A DNA stretch of 64,000 bases from positions 124,001 through 188,000 of the forward strand of contig WTXI01000048.1 of the NCBI GenBank assembly GCA_022376515.1. The letters are read 5' to 3'. The translations under genes were made by a program, and so were the position numbers. Shown here one piece after another: positions 45,542-57,095 of the stretch. The DNA is from Lactifluus volemus. Its lineage: Eukaryota > Basidiomycota > Agaricomycetes > Russulales > Russulaceae. Numbering within the stretch: the stretch's first letter is position 1; each line of letters opens with the position of its first letter. Under the pieces are notes generated by a model, which did not search any database, was not told the DNA's origin, and saw only the letters and a program-made list of their open reading frames with translations.

Positions 45542-48500
45542 TGTTGCGCAGAGGAGGGGTTGAGGAAGGAGGGAGGGAGGGGGGACAGAGGGGGGACAGA
45601 GGAATTTTGGATAGCGGGTGGCAGAGAGAGCGGTACAGATACCGGTTAAGAACATACCAGCTTATAGATAATACAACGGCGAATTCGTCTGGCGCCAAGG
45701 CTACAGCCGACGGGTTGGCCTAAAAGACAACAGGAACTCGACCACGTAGAGCCGTCCGTCACGTTGCTATGCAAGCCTGTCCTTCCTTTTGCGTAAGGCT
45801 TATGCCAGCGTGCATGGGTGAGAACCTAGAATGGACCACCCGAGGATTTATGCTATGAATTTCAGAAGCTTTCGAAGCATAGCATCGTGCCTACGACGTC
45901 GTGGCACAGAACGTTTTTGTCAAGCGGGAAGGGTTTGAAATGACTTGGACATTTCCATAGACTTACACCAAGGTAACCGATGAAAACACTCGATCATGCC
46001 TTTAATGTAGACGGGTTGAGAAAGAGCGGCGGAAAAAATGAAGAGAGCGATGCTGAAATGGCCGTGGGCCGTGGCGACCGTGCGACGGAGGTGGTTGCTG
46101 TTGATGCGTGCCAACAGCAGCGAAAACAGGGGTGAACAAAAAGAGTATGGTCCCAATGAGTTGCCACAACTAAAAAGACAGCGAACATACAGACTAAACG
46201 TTTAGGAGACAAAGGGGGGGACACAAAAAGTGTTATATTTTGACAAAGGCAAGGGGGAGAACGTGTTGAACAAACTCAACACGGGCGGGCGGCAAGGGGA
46301 AGGAAGGAGTCTAAGACCCCGGACACGTTCAACACAGCGTTCAAATCACCCAAATCGTGAACATCTCGAGCGATTTGAACCGACTTTGTCGTATCCATGG
46401 CCGACTTGGATCCCTCTCGTTGCACAATGCGACCGCTTCATATCCGTGGGATGTAAAAGTCAGAGATGTAACCCACTTCCCCACCATTGCGGCGTCCTTT
46501 TTTTGATAAAACCCTTCGTTTGATACCGTCCCTCCCGCTCTCTCTCACGCTACCTCCATACGTGTAAACCACGCCCATACACCCGGCGTTGACAAATCCT
46601 CCAAGTCAACTCCATTGGTAAAAAAAAAAGAAATAGAGAAAGGAAATCCCGCATTTCTGGAACAGAAGAATTGATAATGTCGCCAAGGTGGATTGAATAA
46701 TGCAAGACGGTTATCTTTCGCCGTTCGACTTAGCCTTTTGCAAGGCTCAACAGCGAGCATCGGATCAAGGCCGTCGGCACAATCGTCATACGCGTATTAG
46801 TCCTGAAAGGCAATGCCGTCACGCGCCCATCATCATGCGGCTACGTGACCACATGGACGGGTGTGATACCGAGGAGGCTAAATTTTAGTAAGGTCACGTA
46901 CGGTGCCGGGGAAACCTACAGATGGGCTGTGCCTCTCAGGCGTGACTTGCTTTATTATCGTGTTTCAGGTGTACAGTAACGCAGACCAGCGAGTCATCAC
47001 AAGGTATTATGCATCGAGTCATCCCGTGCCAGATGTGAATTTCTGTGCTGTTAGCCACCACCCCCGATCGAAATGCCTTGGCGTGGCAAAAAATCCAGCA
47101 ACTGTTGTAATCGATACGAAAAAAATTTCATCGAGACGAATCTCACATTTTTTGATCTCTTCATGACTGAACTATAGTATGATGAGTAATGCAACCTACA
47201 GGCCACCATCATGATGCATAACCCAGGTGAGCGGATCGAGACAGGGCTGCTGCGAGATCAGAACATGCCGATGAAATATAATATGAAATACACCTGATGT
47301 ACAGGATACCGGAAAATCAGAACGTGCGCACGGAGAACGTTGTCTCGCAACGAATTATTGAATCATGGCATCCATCGACTGATCACGATAGAAACTTGAA
47401 CTCAGAGAAACCTCGGCGCGCGATGGTGTCAGTCACCAACAACACAAATTTTGACGCCGTCAGAAATGGACTGCGATCTAGCATGAGTCGGACGTCTCAA
47501 GGAATTAATCACGCATAGCTTTTCCGCAGAATGATCCCTGAACCAAAAAAAAAACGTTTCATAGTGTCGAGGACTAGATCCACATGTGCCATGAGTGAGA
47601 AGCAAGTATGCTTGAAATGTACCCCCCCCCCGCCAGTGGAGCGATTTCAAAAGGCATGGCACGGGCAAAGGCCAAGGGTCACCTTTTTGTGGGAAACAGG
47701 TACCGCCGAACCGGCACCTCGGCCCCGACTACGAGTTTGTGAGTGGGTACGAGCCACAGCACGAGGGGTTGATCAACCTTAGCGTACCAACAGGTGGTGT
47801 GATGGTTTCCCTATATTTAGCCCTATTTGATATGAGCCGGGAAAACCAGTAGACAGTTGGTATCCAACTTGGAGCATCGCCATGAGCATGCGGAGTGAGG
47901 CGACCTCTAACCTGAACGAGCCTCCGAGTCAACGAGGATCACCCGAAGGCATGCCTAGTGGACTTGTAAACATTCAGTCGATCAGAAATTTGTGATAGCA
48001 AGCACTGGTTGTGTGTGGTCTAGAATCCCATTCGAGTCATGATATTAGAACCAGAACAGAGACACGCTGGCGGCCATGTGCTGGTGGCGAAACCCGGAAT
48101 ATCTCTTCCTGAGGATTACATAACATCGACAAACAGCGCGCGTACAGTGATCGTACGCACACCGCACACACTTCATTTCAGAATTATTGTGGCGGCAAAC
48201 TCGGAAAGTGTCACCCCGGAACGTCGATCAGTCACACATACAACACACGTGGGGAGACAACGTGCCGGATAAGTACCCAACGCAAGCCTTTAGGGAGCGA
48301 TGGTATCATGCATTCATACATGTCCAAAACAGCCACTCCTACAGCCGACGATTAGGGTACTGGTACGAGTTCTGGCCTCCAACCACACACTCTCCTCGTT
48401 TTCTTACACAGCCCTATCTGCAATCGCTCTGTTTCCACAAAGGCATGGAGGTCTCCCCCCAACTTGCTTTCCGAGCTCCAGCCATGTTTTTGATAGGGGT

Positions 48501-50596
48501 AGGGAGCGGTAAAAAAAATAAAATTAAGAGAGAATGTTTGCTATTGGGGAATGATGCCATAGGTATAGATACTCGCCTAAATCGGGTGAGGCATTGCTTC
48601 TAATTCCGAAGAATTCAGAGAGTGAGATGTATGCGGAATTCCAGTCAAAAGATGGGTCGTACAGGGGCCATCCAAGGGGTCACAGAACCCGTGCGGGGGA
48701 TAGGGGAGCGAGGCCAAAGTATTGTATCTTTTCGGGTGGGTTGGGGTTGAGATCTCGAAGTTAGCATGGGCGCACGTGCAGCGATGGGTTGTACCATCTA
48801 GTCGATTCATCGGAAAGGTTTGGTCCCGGCCAACGTTTATCCCAGGTGCCCCAAGCGCAGCCTCAATGTCGAATGGAGCCGTGCGATCGGTATTTTGGAT
48901 AGGACCCCAGCCATAGCCCTGCATCTCAGACGTTCAAGCAGAGCGCAGAGTTGACACTCGGTAGAGGAGACATGCCCTATGTTGATGTTCTGGATGCACG
49001 ATCAACGCCTGTGATGGAGTGAGGCCTCCATCTCTAGAGTAAGCGCAAGAACCGCACCTTGGAGGGCAAGCAACAGGCCCAACGGTCAGCGCTCCGAAAT
49101 CGGCATCAGTCATCACGACCCTAGGAAGTGTCGTCCTTCAGTTGGCGGAGTTGACCATGAATGCTGGCTCGTACTGACTTACTAAACATGGATCTATTAC
49201 ACGGGATAGCGGAAGGCGGTGGGTCAACCAACGTGGGTCTGTGGTAGTGGGGAAATTGCTGAAACGGCCGCCGGACATTGCATTAAAAAAGAGATGGTCA
49301 TGAAACGGCTGGTTTCCAAGGAGTAGTAGATCTGTGTTTGAGTTGTGGAAGGGCCCGAGTAACTACTCGAGGGGCTCGAGAGGGGTCGACTGCGGAGTGC
49401 CTTGAGGGAGAACGGAGAACTTGCTGTGGCATCCTATCGAATTCAAAGGTGCCAATTCATTGCAAGGACAAGCAGCCTCAGAGGGCTGACTGGTGTCCCT
49501 TCGCTAACACGTGGAAGTGAAGAGTGCAGGACCAAATGTTAGAGTTGAGGCTGCGCTGTGTGGTTACCTTGAAACAAGCATTGATGCGCTTAGACCCCAA
49601 CGGCAAGGAAACCAGAGTGGCTGCTCAATTATGGACTGATCAAAGGACATTACCATGTGGTCACTGCCATTTCTGGAAAGACGTTTATTTGAATCACACA
49701 AAGGACCGCAGCTAAGGTAGACTGGATGTATGGTTGGTCACGGCAGCTTCTAATTGAGGAGTACTTAGGGTTTATCCAAGCCGCATAAAAAGAGAGAAAA
49801 GGGTTCTAGTCCAGGAGTCAGGCTGCCAAGACTATGCGTGATGGGGCTAGACGGGAGAAGGATTCGGCACGCTCACGACGAACTCTGCCGGAACCTTGAT
49901 AAGAAAAAACTTAGAGGTAGGTGCAAAAGAGTAAATGCGGATTTAACAGACCAAGAGGGTATAGTCTGACAACGTAAATTATTACCCCCCCTTGCTTATT
50001 CGACGGTGGGAAATAGCCTGCTGACAGCGTTGGGAATAATGTATAGACAGGGCCAAGTAGTAGTAGACAGGAGAACTAGTACAATACCAGAAAAGCAGCG
50101 GTGACAAGAATTTCAGAGCACTATCATTGTCACCGGCTTTGGAGTAACGTTTCCGGGATTTGAGAAAGAGTAAGGATGGAGGACCACTAGCAATTGAGGA
50201 ACGGTTTGGGTTGTGGGCCTGGTATCACAAGGGGCGGAAAGAGCGTGTTCACACAGTGGTCAGGTGATTTAAACGCGGGTTGTTGGTGAACCGGTTGAAC
50301 CGGGGATGATGGCACTTGCAGATGGAAAATGAGCAATATATGGTTTCCCGTCCCAGTGGCTCTTTTTTTGCGCAGGGTGGTCAACCTCCTTTCCACCATA
50401 TCCATCACCCATCACTACCTCTTGCCCTCGCGGTCATCCGACCAGAACCCCCAAGGACTTGAATCCGAACGAACTGGCAAAGTTTGGAACCAACGAGACT
50501 ATGTAACATGGAGAATGATCATGGAGAATGGTTTGGATAGTATTTTACAAGGTATGTATGTGCTGATTTTCCAGACTGGTTTTAACGCAGTGGTCA
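45542..50596. other. Gene-poor region of 5 kb
   Basis: No recognisable gene on either strand. Minus-strand frames at 48577-48924 and 48934-49116 look somewhat protein-like (GAPGINVGRDQTFPMNRLDG; GPVACPPRCGSCAYSRDGG), but the 36-nt gap between them is too short for a normal intron here and no family was recognised. Homopolymer runs of A occur at about 46620 and 47546. Confidence 0.4.
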
Positions 50597-52246
50597 ATGG
50601 TTTTCCCTCTCTTAGCATCCGGCGGATTCTTGATACCTTGGTTTCACTGGCCTGCGCGTCTCTCGCTCTTGCAATCCACGTCCAGATCTCCCAACTACGC
50701 AGAACAGTTCGACGACCCAACAAAAATGAAGAATGATCTTAGTTCGGCACCCGATCCTTATCCCTCTCCGCGGGAGCCAACGGATCGCGGCAGCGACAGC
50801 CGTGAGACTTTGGATGAGATCCATCGCCTGATGAAGAACCCTGTATTATACGACCCTCTACGCGCGCCACGCTACCCTATCGTTCTGTGCCATGGTGTGT
50901 GTCCCTCCTTGGATAGCTTTGGGGATGAAAGCAAACATGTCGGATACCAGGCTTGTACGGCTTTGATGTCCGTGGACCGTCTTCATTCCTAAGCCTGCGG
51001 ATCCATTATTGGTCGAGCATCCTCACCATCCTCCGCAAAACTGTTGGCGCAGACGTCATCATTACGGGTGTACCAGGCACGGGCTCCATCGCATCGCGCG
51101 CTGAGCAACTCGACCGGTTCTTACAGGTCAAAGCTCCTGGTCGTGGAGTCAACTTTATGGCTCATTCGATGGGCGGACTTGACTGCCGTCATCTAATCAC
51201 GCATCTCAAGCCTGTGGAGTATACGCCGCTGTCGCTTACAACGATTGCAACGCCGCATCGCGGAAGTCCCTTTATGGATTGGTGCAGGGTGTGGTCGCAA
51301 CGAATCGTTTGTCGTTTTGGGTGCTGATAGTCTTTGCGATCAGAGCTACCTTGGTTTGGCCCGTCGACAGCAAGGAGAGGGTCAAGCAACTGCATCGACC
51401 ACTGCTCCTGGTGCAGAGGGATCACCTTCTTCAGGTTCCAGTTTCTCATCAGCCGCTTCGTCGACCACACCCTCGTTGTCCTCCTTACCATCTTCATTTA
51501 CAACGTTCTTACTCGGCATGTTCGACTCGCCAGCCTACGCCAACCTAACGACGACATACCTAAATGAAGTGTTCAATCCGCGCACTCCAGACGACCCACA
51601 CGTGCGGTACTTTAGCGTGGCGGGGCGGGCGGATGTACTGAACATCTGGCACCCGTTGTGGCTACCCAAGCTCATCCTCGATGGTGCCGACAGCGGGGAG
51701 GGCAATGACGGCTTGGTGAGCGTGCAAAGCGCGCGCTGGGGTGAGTTCCTCGGCACCCTGAAAGGGGCGGACCATTGGGCAGTCCGCGGCGGCAGTGGGA
51801 TCGAGCTTGGCGTTGACTTGCCCACTGTCATCAACGACGCACGGGGTCTGGCGGACTGGGGCCGCTTTATCCGCGGCTTTAGGCGTGTAGAGCGGCGCGC
51901 TTCCGAGAGTGTAGATATGAGCGGTGGCGGACGACAGGTTGGAGGGCAGGAAGCTGAAAAGGCAAAGGAGGCAAGGAAGGTGTCGGAGGACGGACTGAAG
52001 TCGTCGACTGACCGACTTTCGGCAGTGTTTGACTGGCTTACAGAACAGGTGCCTGTTGCGTCCCGCAACGCATTCTCCTTGGCCGATGTGAGTGGCGGTG
52101 GCGCAGGAAGTGGCGCAAGGGACAACAAGGGCCAAGAGGGCATAGCTCCGACAGCGCTCAAAAGTCGAGGGGACCTCGAGTCGAAGGACGATCTAGAACG
52201 GTTGTACGTTGCGCTTGCACGGAAACTGTACGACGAGGGTCTGTAG
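50597..52246 (+). CDS. Alpha/beta-hydrolase lipase, Tgl2-like (514 aa, 3 exons)
   Basis: Exons 50597-50894, 50951-51281 and 51331-52246 join in phase to 514 residues. The hydrolase core begins YPIVLCHGLYGFDVRGP, the oxyanion-side HG motif, and continues TGVPGTGSIASRAEQL and NFMAHSMGGLDCRHLI, the nucleophile elbow (AHSMG, Ser172). TIATPHRGSPFMD follows. Later GNDGLVSVQSARWG and KGADHWAV supply the likely acid and histidine. This layout resembles fungal Tgl2-type triacylglycerol lipases. The N-terminus (MVFPLLASGGFLIPWFHWPA) is hydrophobic and could be a targeting segment; an upstream exon is possible. A low-complexity Ser/Thr insert lies at about residues 235-270 and a charged tail at the end. 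Substrate is inferred. Confidence 0.83.
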
Positions 52247-52698
52247 TAAGTTGGAGAGGGTACTGTACTGTATTACATTTTTTCTCAAAGGTTCTCGCCC
52301 ACGGATATCGATCTAGAATGTAAGTAATAATTTGATGTGATACGGTCTTTTATCATGAAAAGAGGGCGAGACTCTGGCCACGAGGGGCGTGCTATGTAGT
52401 TGTAGATATATGCGGTGACCCAAAAAAAACTTTTGGGGTAAGTACCTCTCTACCTTTTGGGGCTCACTCAACCGCTTTACTCTGCTCGCGACTTTTAGGC
52501 GATTCGGTGACTGCTCGGGTGGCAGTGCAATACATATCCCCCGATTTCCCACAACACTCTATATCAAACCCAAATTTATATTTTTCTTCTCTTCACACCA
52601 ACTCTTTCCCTTTCCCTTTCACCCTTCACTCTCTTCCTCTTTTCTTGTCTTTATATTCCTATCTTTATTCCCGGAAATTATAAACGACTTTTCCAACC
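52247..52698 (+). promoter_or_regulatory. CT-rich promoter of the short-chain dehydrogenase
   Basis: From about 52570 to 52670 the plus strand is almost pure pyrimidine with CCCTTTCCCTTTC units, the usual layout of strong basidiomycete promoters just upstream of transcription start. GTACTGTACTGTA lies at 52260, after the lipase stop. Confidence 0.5.
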
Positions 52699-54213
52699 AT
52701 GCCCATGGGAGATCGCGGTGCTTCACCCTTACGTCCGCCGACAACCCCCTTCCGCGTAGAGGCTCTCTCTCCGATTGACCGCGAGTTTCACCCGGTTACA
52801 CATGTCGGTCGCGTCGCCGTCATAACTGGTGCTGCCAGCGGGATCGGCCGTGCTACTGCGCGCGAGTTGGCAAGGTGAGCCTCGTTATCTTTCCGACTAC
52901 TGCTGGCGCGGGGACGAGCGGGGGGAGGAACTTCCCGGGTTTACTTTGGCAACTTCCGTGAGCCCAACCACGCGGGGGTGGCCACGTGGAAGGGCTCAGC
53001 GCCTCCCGCAAACCCTCCTCATCCCTCGTGCCTCAAATGCCAGGGGGGATTGGTGGTGCACTGACACGTGTTGATCAATGAATGTGATAGGCTCGGGCTT
53101 AAAGTGGCAATCGCGGATATCAACCAACAAGCGCTCATGGTACTCGCAGAGGAACTGGGCGCGGCCCACGGTGAGGCAAACGTGCTCGCCGTGCGGACAG
53201 ATGTGAGCAAGTTGGAGGACGTCGTACGCCTGCGCGAGCGCGTGTACGAGACGTGGGGCGAGGTGAGCGTCGAGCGGCGGCGCCAGCGGGGTTCTTCGCT
53301 TCTTTTGTTGGAGGCGCACCTCCTTCCCCCAGCTGTGGCGCTTTACCCGTGCCCAACACCCCTTATGCTGTTTTCAGGTTGCCGTACTACTTAACAACGC
53401 CGCAGTTGGTGAAAAAGGCGATTCTTTGAGGGACTCGACAACTGGAAAATGGTGATGGACGTCAATTTATTCGGGTACGTGGTTACCGCGTCTTTTTTTT
53501 AGAATTCAGTCACTACGTGAGATTGTTAATTTGATGTGTTGCCACATAAAGCGTGTTGAACGTGCAGCACACGTTCGTTCCGGTACGTTCTCTCTAATTC
53601 CTCCAAGGCCATGACTGATGTTTGTATGCATGCCAGTTTATGATCCATCAGGAGAACCAGTCAGTCATCATCAACACTGGATCAAAGCAAGGCATCACGA
53701 ATCCCCCGTAAGCATGAAATGTATAAATACTAACTCTACCGCTCATCGGTGGGACGCAGGGGTAACGCAGCGTACAACGCATCCAAGGCGGCAATCAAAA
53801 GCCTCACGGAGAGCTTGGCTCATGAACTTCGTTCACACCCTCAAGCCAACGTGACTGCTCATCTGTTCATGTGCGCTCCTTTTGTTTTTCATGTGGTCGT
53901 TAAACCAATATACGTATATAGCCCCGGATGGACGTGGACGGGCTTAACGGCGGGTGAGGCAGACCAGGACAATATAGAGGAAAAGCCAGCGGGTGCATGG
54001 ACTGCAATGGAGACGGTGCAATACATGCTAGACCGGGTGCGATCGGGTGACTTTTACATCTTGGTTCCGGACAATGAGACACGTCGGGAAGTGGACCAAT
54101 TGCGGATCTTGTGGGCTGCGGGAGATGTAGTTGAGGGGAGGCCGGCACTGAGCAGGTGGCATCAGTCATACAGGTCGATGTTTGAGGAGTATTTAAGGGA
54201 GGGATTGGCGTAA
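52699..54213 (+). CDS. Short-chain dehydrogenase/reductase (316 aa after one frameshift), 7 exons
   Basis: Exons 52699-52874, 53091-53262, 53378-53474, 53552-53582, 53637-53707, 53760-53870 and 53922-54213. The Rossmann start AVITGAASGIGRATARELAR binds NAD(P), and ADINQQA follows beta2. The LLNNAAVGEKG motif is present, and the active-site Tyr/Lys are in AAYNASKAAIKSLTESLAHE; GSKQGITNPPG precedes them. In exon 3 the frame slips near 53420: NNAAVGEKG reads in one frame and FFEGLDNWKMVMDVNLFG in another. Adding one base makes every later phase correct. The first intron is unusually long (216 nt). It is a classical SDR with unknown substrate. One indel error is more likely than gene death because the rest is clean. 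Confidence 0.82.
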
Positions 54214-54741
54214 TAAGTGGTTGATATGTTTCTGTTTAGAATATAAAAAAAAAAATAGGTGTCATGTCATGTCATGTCCTCATCGGTGTCGGTGTCCGCG
54301 GTAGCGGCGCATATAATTGCTATTGTTTGTTTGTCCACACCTGTCTTCACTTGACTTTTCTCCTTCATCGTCCACAACGACCACCCCCTTCTTCATCCTC
54401 CTCGTCCTCCTCGTTCATCTAGACCGGCAGGTTCCGCTGGTCCTTGGTCTAGTTGCAGTTGCAACATTGCCCCACGTCCCGGGCTTTTGCTCCTCCATTC
54501 TAGTCTAGTCAATTCATTCCTCATCCGACCGGCTCGACGTCGGGCACCATTACCTTTATCCCATCCACAGCGGCCCCTTTCCAACTCCACCACCCCTCAA
54601 GTCGATCCTTTGCAGGAATAGGAACACCATTTTATTAATCTACCCTCTCCGCAGCCGGCTCCCCACTCTCCTCTTTCTTTTTTTTTTTCTCTACAAAAAG
54701 GAACCTCTCTTTCCTCCTCTCGCACAACGTTAATCCCACAA
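54214..54741 (+). promoter_or_regulatory. Intergenic and promoter of VTS1
   Basis: The region holds three tandem GTCAT units at about 54261 and a CT-rich leader, including a poly-T tract at about 54681-54690, ending 50 bp before the VTS1 ATG. Confidence 0.45.
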
Positions 54742-57095
54742 ATGAGTTCTTTAAGGCCACCTCCAAGTCCAAGTCCGAGCCCTTCCCCCGCGCAAGGTAC
54801 CAATGGAAAGAACGCAAGCGCCCGCGCCTCCATGGGTCCAGCAGCTCGGCCCACTGCAGGTAACCAAGGCTTCAACCTTGCCTCTCCTCGCCCAGGAGGT
54901 GGGCCCCCTAGTGGACGCCCAACAAGCGAGCTCCTCGGCAGTGCCACCTTTCAAACCCCGGAAGGTGAGTTATCATTCTCTTTTGTTCGGTGTTGGTGCG
55001 GTGGGATCCTTTTGGCTGCCCCGCGGTTTAGTCCCTGCTTCCACAACACTGATCTGACAACAACTTTTCACAGCGGATGCTATCGACCAATGGTTTGAGA
55101 ACTTTCATCATTATGAAGTCACGCTGGTCAGTTCGATATACATCTTCTGTCATATCTCTTCTCATATCTTTCGTATAGGAAGAGATGGCAGCTGCCTCTC
55201 TCGACGTCAATTTTAAGGAGGAACTGAGTGCCATCGAGCAATGTAAGTTTATCCTTCCCTCGTCGCTAGCTATCCAACCATTGATCACATCCGATCTCTC
55301 CAGGGTTCAAGGTTCTCTCCGAAGCCGAGCGCACAGCCGCTCTTTACAGTCTTTTGCAACATTCTACTCAAGTTCAAATCCGCTTCTTCATCACCGTCCT
55401 GCAACAAATGGCCAGGGCAGACCCCATGACTGCTCTTCTGAGCCCGGCCGTCGGGGGTTCCATGCAGAGTCAGATGGAAGCAAAGCTTGCTAGTATGAGT
55501 CTCAAGTCTCCCGGACTCAAGTCGACTATGCCCAGCTCCCCTGCCGCTCGTAATTTTGGCAGCAGTGCCAACCCGAATCGTCAATCCCTTGCCTTTGAAT
55601 CTCCTTCCTCATTCTTGTCGCCAGATACCACCAACGGCGTTAGCAACTCGAGTGATGCCGCCGCCACGCTAGCTCAGCAACGTGCCAAACTCAAGGCCAG
55701 CAATGCCGCACACCGCATATCCGCACCCGCCCTCGCCTCCAGTGCAGGCGAGCGTACCACCTGGGCTGCCGCCAGCTCTCTCGGCCAGGTCGCAGAGCGC
55801 GATAATTCCCCTACTCAAGAGATCACTATCGAACCCAAGTCATCGCGCCCTCAGAGCACCGACTTTTCTGGCATCGCCTCCAATCCTGCCTTCCGTTCTC
55901 CGCGTCCTGATGGCACTCCCGCCCCAGGCAATAACACCCTCGACACCCTCTCACCCGTTGTGGGTGATAATAGCTGGGCAAGCATGGTCAATACCCCCCT
56001 CATGCACATGTTCCCGAAGCCACCTGCGGTGGCCAACAATCCCGGGCCCACCCAGACAGTCGATCTTTCCACCAAGCTGAATGATATCTATGGTACCAGT
56101 ACTGTTCCTCGCCTCGATGGTCCTGAGAAATTCCGTCGTGCGTCCAAGGGCCACACCTCAGATTCTGGCAACACCAGTCCTGCCTTGCCCAGCACCGCTA
56201 CCAACAATAACAACAGCATGTATGGCGATGACGGTGATCCTATTCAGGGCCAAGGCCAGGGGGTTGGCCGCGTTCAAGGTTCTACGAGAGGCCTGCGCAA
56301 CGGGGGTGGCAACACTTGGTCCGGTGCACAGAGTCCCGCACTTTCTAATACCTCGGGCCGTTTTGGCGGAAGCGATGACGGAAGCGCTGCGATGGCTGCC
56401 GCGGCCAGCAGCAGGCCGCGCTCGCTGGACTGGGCATGGGCGTCGGATCATTCAACCTCGGGCTGGGGTCACCAGCACTCGCGGGCATGCCTAATGGCCT
56501 CAGCGTGGCGCAGCTCGCCCAGCTGAACGGCATGAATCCATTTGGGGTCAATATGAATATGCTCAATATGATGGGCATTACAGCCGAGGCGCAGCTCCTC
56601 GCGGCCCAAATCGCAGCTGCTGGAGGTGGCTTCGGGCAGCCAGGGCTTAACGTTAATGCTGGCCTCGGAACATTTGCTGGGTTACAGGGTGGCATGGGTG
56701 CCGGGCAGCGTAGCGGCCCAGGGCGCTCTGGTGGGCGTTCTCCGGGTGCAGGCAGCAGCAAAGGCACCACGGGTAATGGCGCGAAGAAGGACGAGGATGA
56801 CTTTGACCCGGCGGTACTCAGCGACGTCGCGGGATGGTTGCGCACCCTACGCCTGCACAAATACACGCCCAATTTTGAGGGCATGACATGGAAAGAGATG
56901 GTTGTTATGGACGAGGCTGCGCTCGAGGCACAGGGTGTTGCCGCGCTTGGTGCACGCAGGAAGATGCTCAAGACGTTTGACATGGTTCGCAAGAAGATGG
57001 GCATCGACGATCCTACCCTGCCTCCGCCGCCCGGTGCCTTTTCAGCTTCAACCCCCACTTCTGCGGGCTCTTCGGGTACCGGCCCTCCTGTGTAG
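54742..57095 (+). CDS. VTS1: SAM-domain RNA-binding protein Vts1/Smaug type (710 aa after one frameshift)
   Basis: Exons 54742-54964, 55074-55126, 55179-55242 and 55304-57095. The N-terminal conserved region reads ADAIDQWFENFHHYEVTLEE, then LDVNFKEELSAIEQWFKVLS, then RTAALYSLLQHSTQVQIRFF. A long Ser/Pro/Asn-rich middle follows. The SAM domain is at about 613-681: PAVLSDVAGWLRTLRLHKYT, NFEGMTWKEMVVMDEAALEA and ARRKMLKTFDMVRKKMG. Vts1 binds hairpins with a CNGG loop and recruits the CCR4-NOT deadenylase. Near 56405 the frame slips inside an alanine/glutamine stretch: adding one base after GCGGCC turns SSRPRSLDWAW into QQQAALAGLG, which joins the SAM half. As sequenced, the first frame stops at 56526 before the SAM domain. 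Confidence 0.88.

Noticed and set aside
48577..49116. Two adjacent minus-strand frames that look mildly protein-like
   Set aside because: The gap between them (about 36 nt) is too short for an intron here; no family match. Kept only as a remark on the intergenic stretch.
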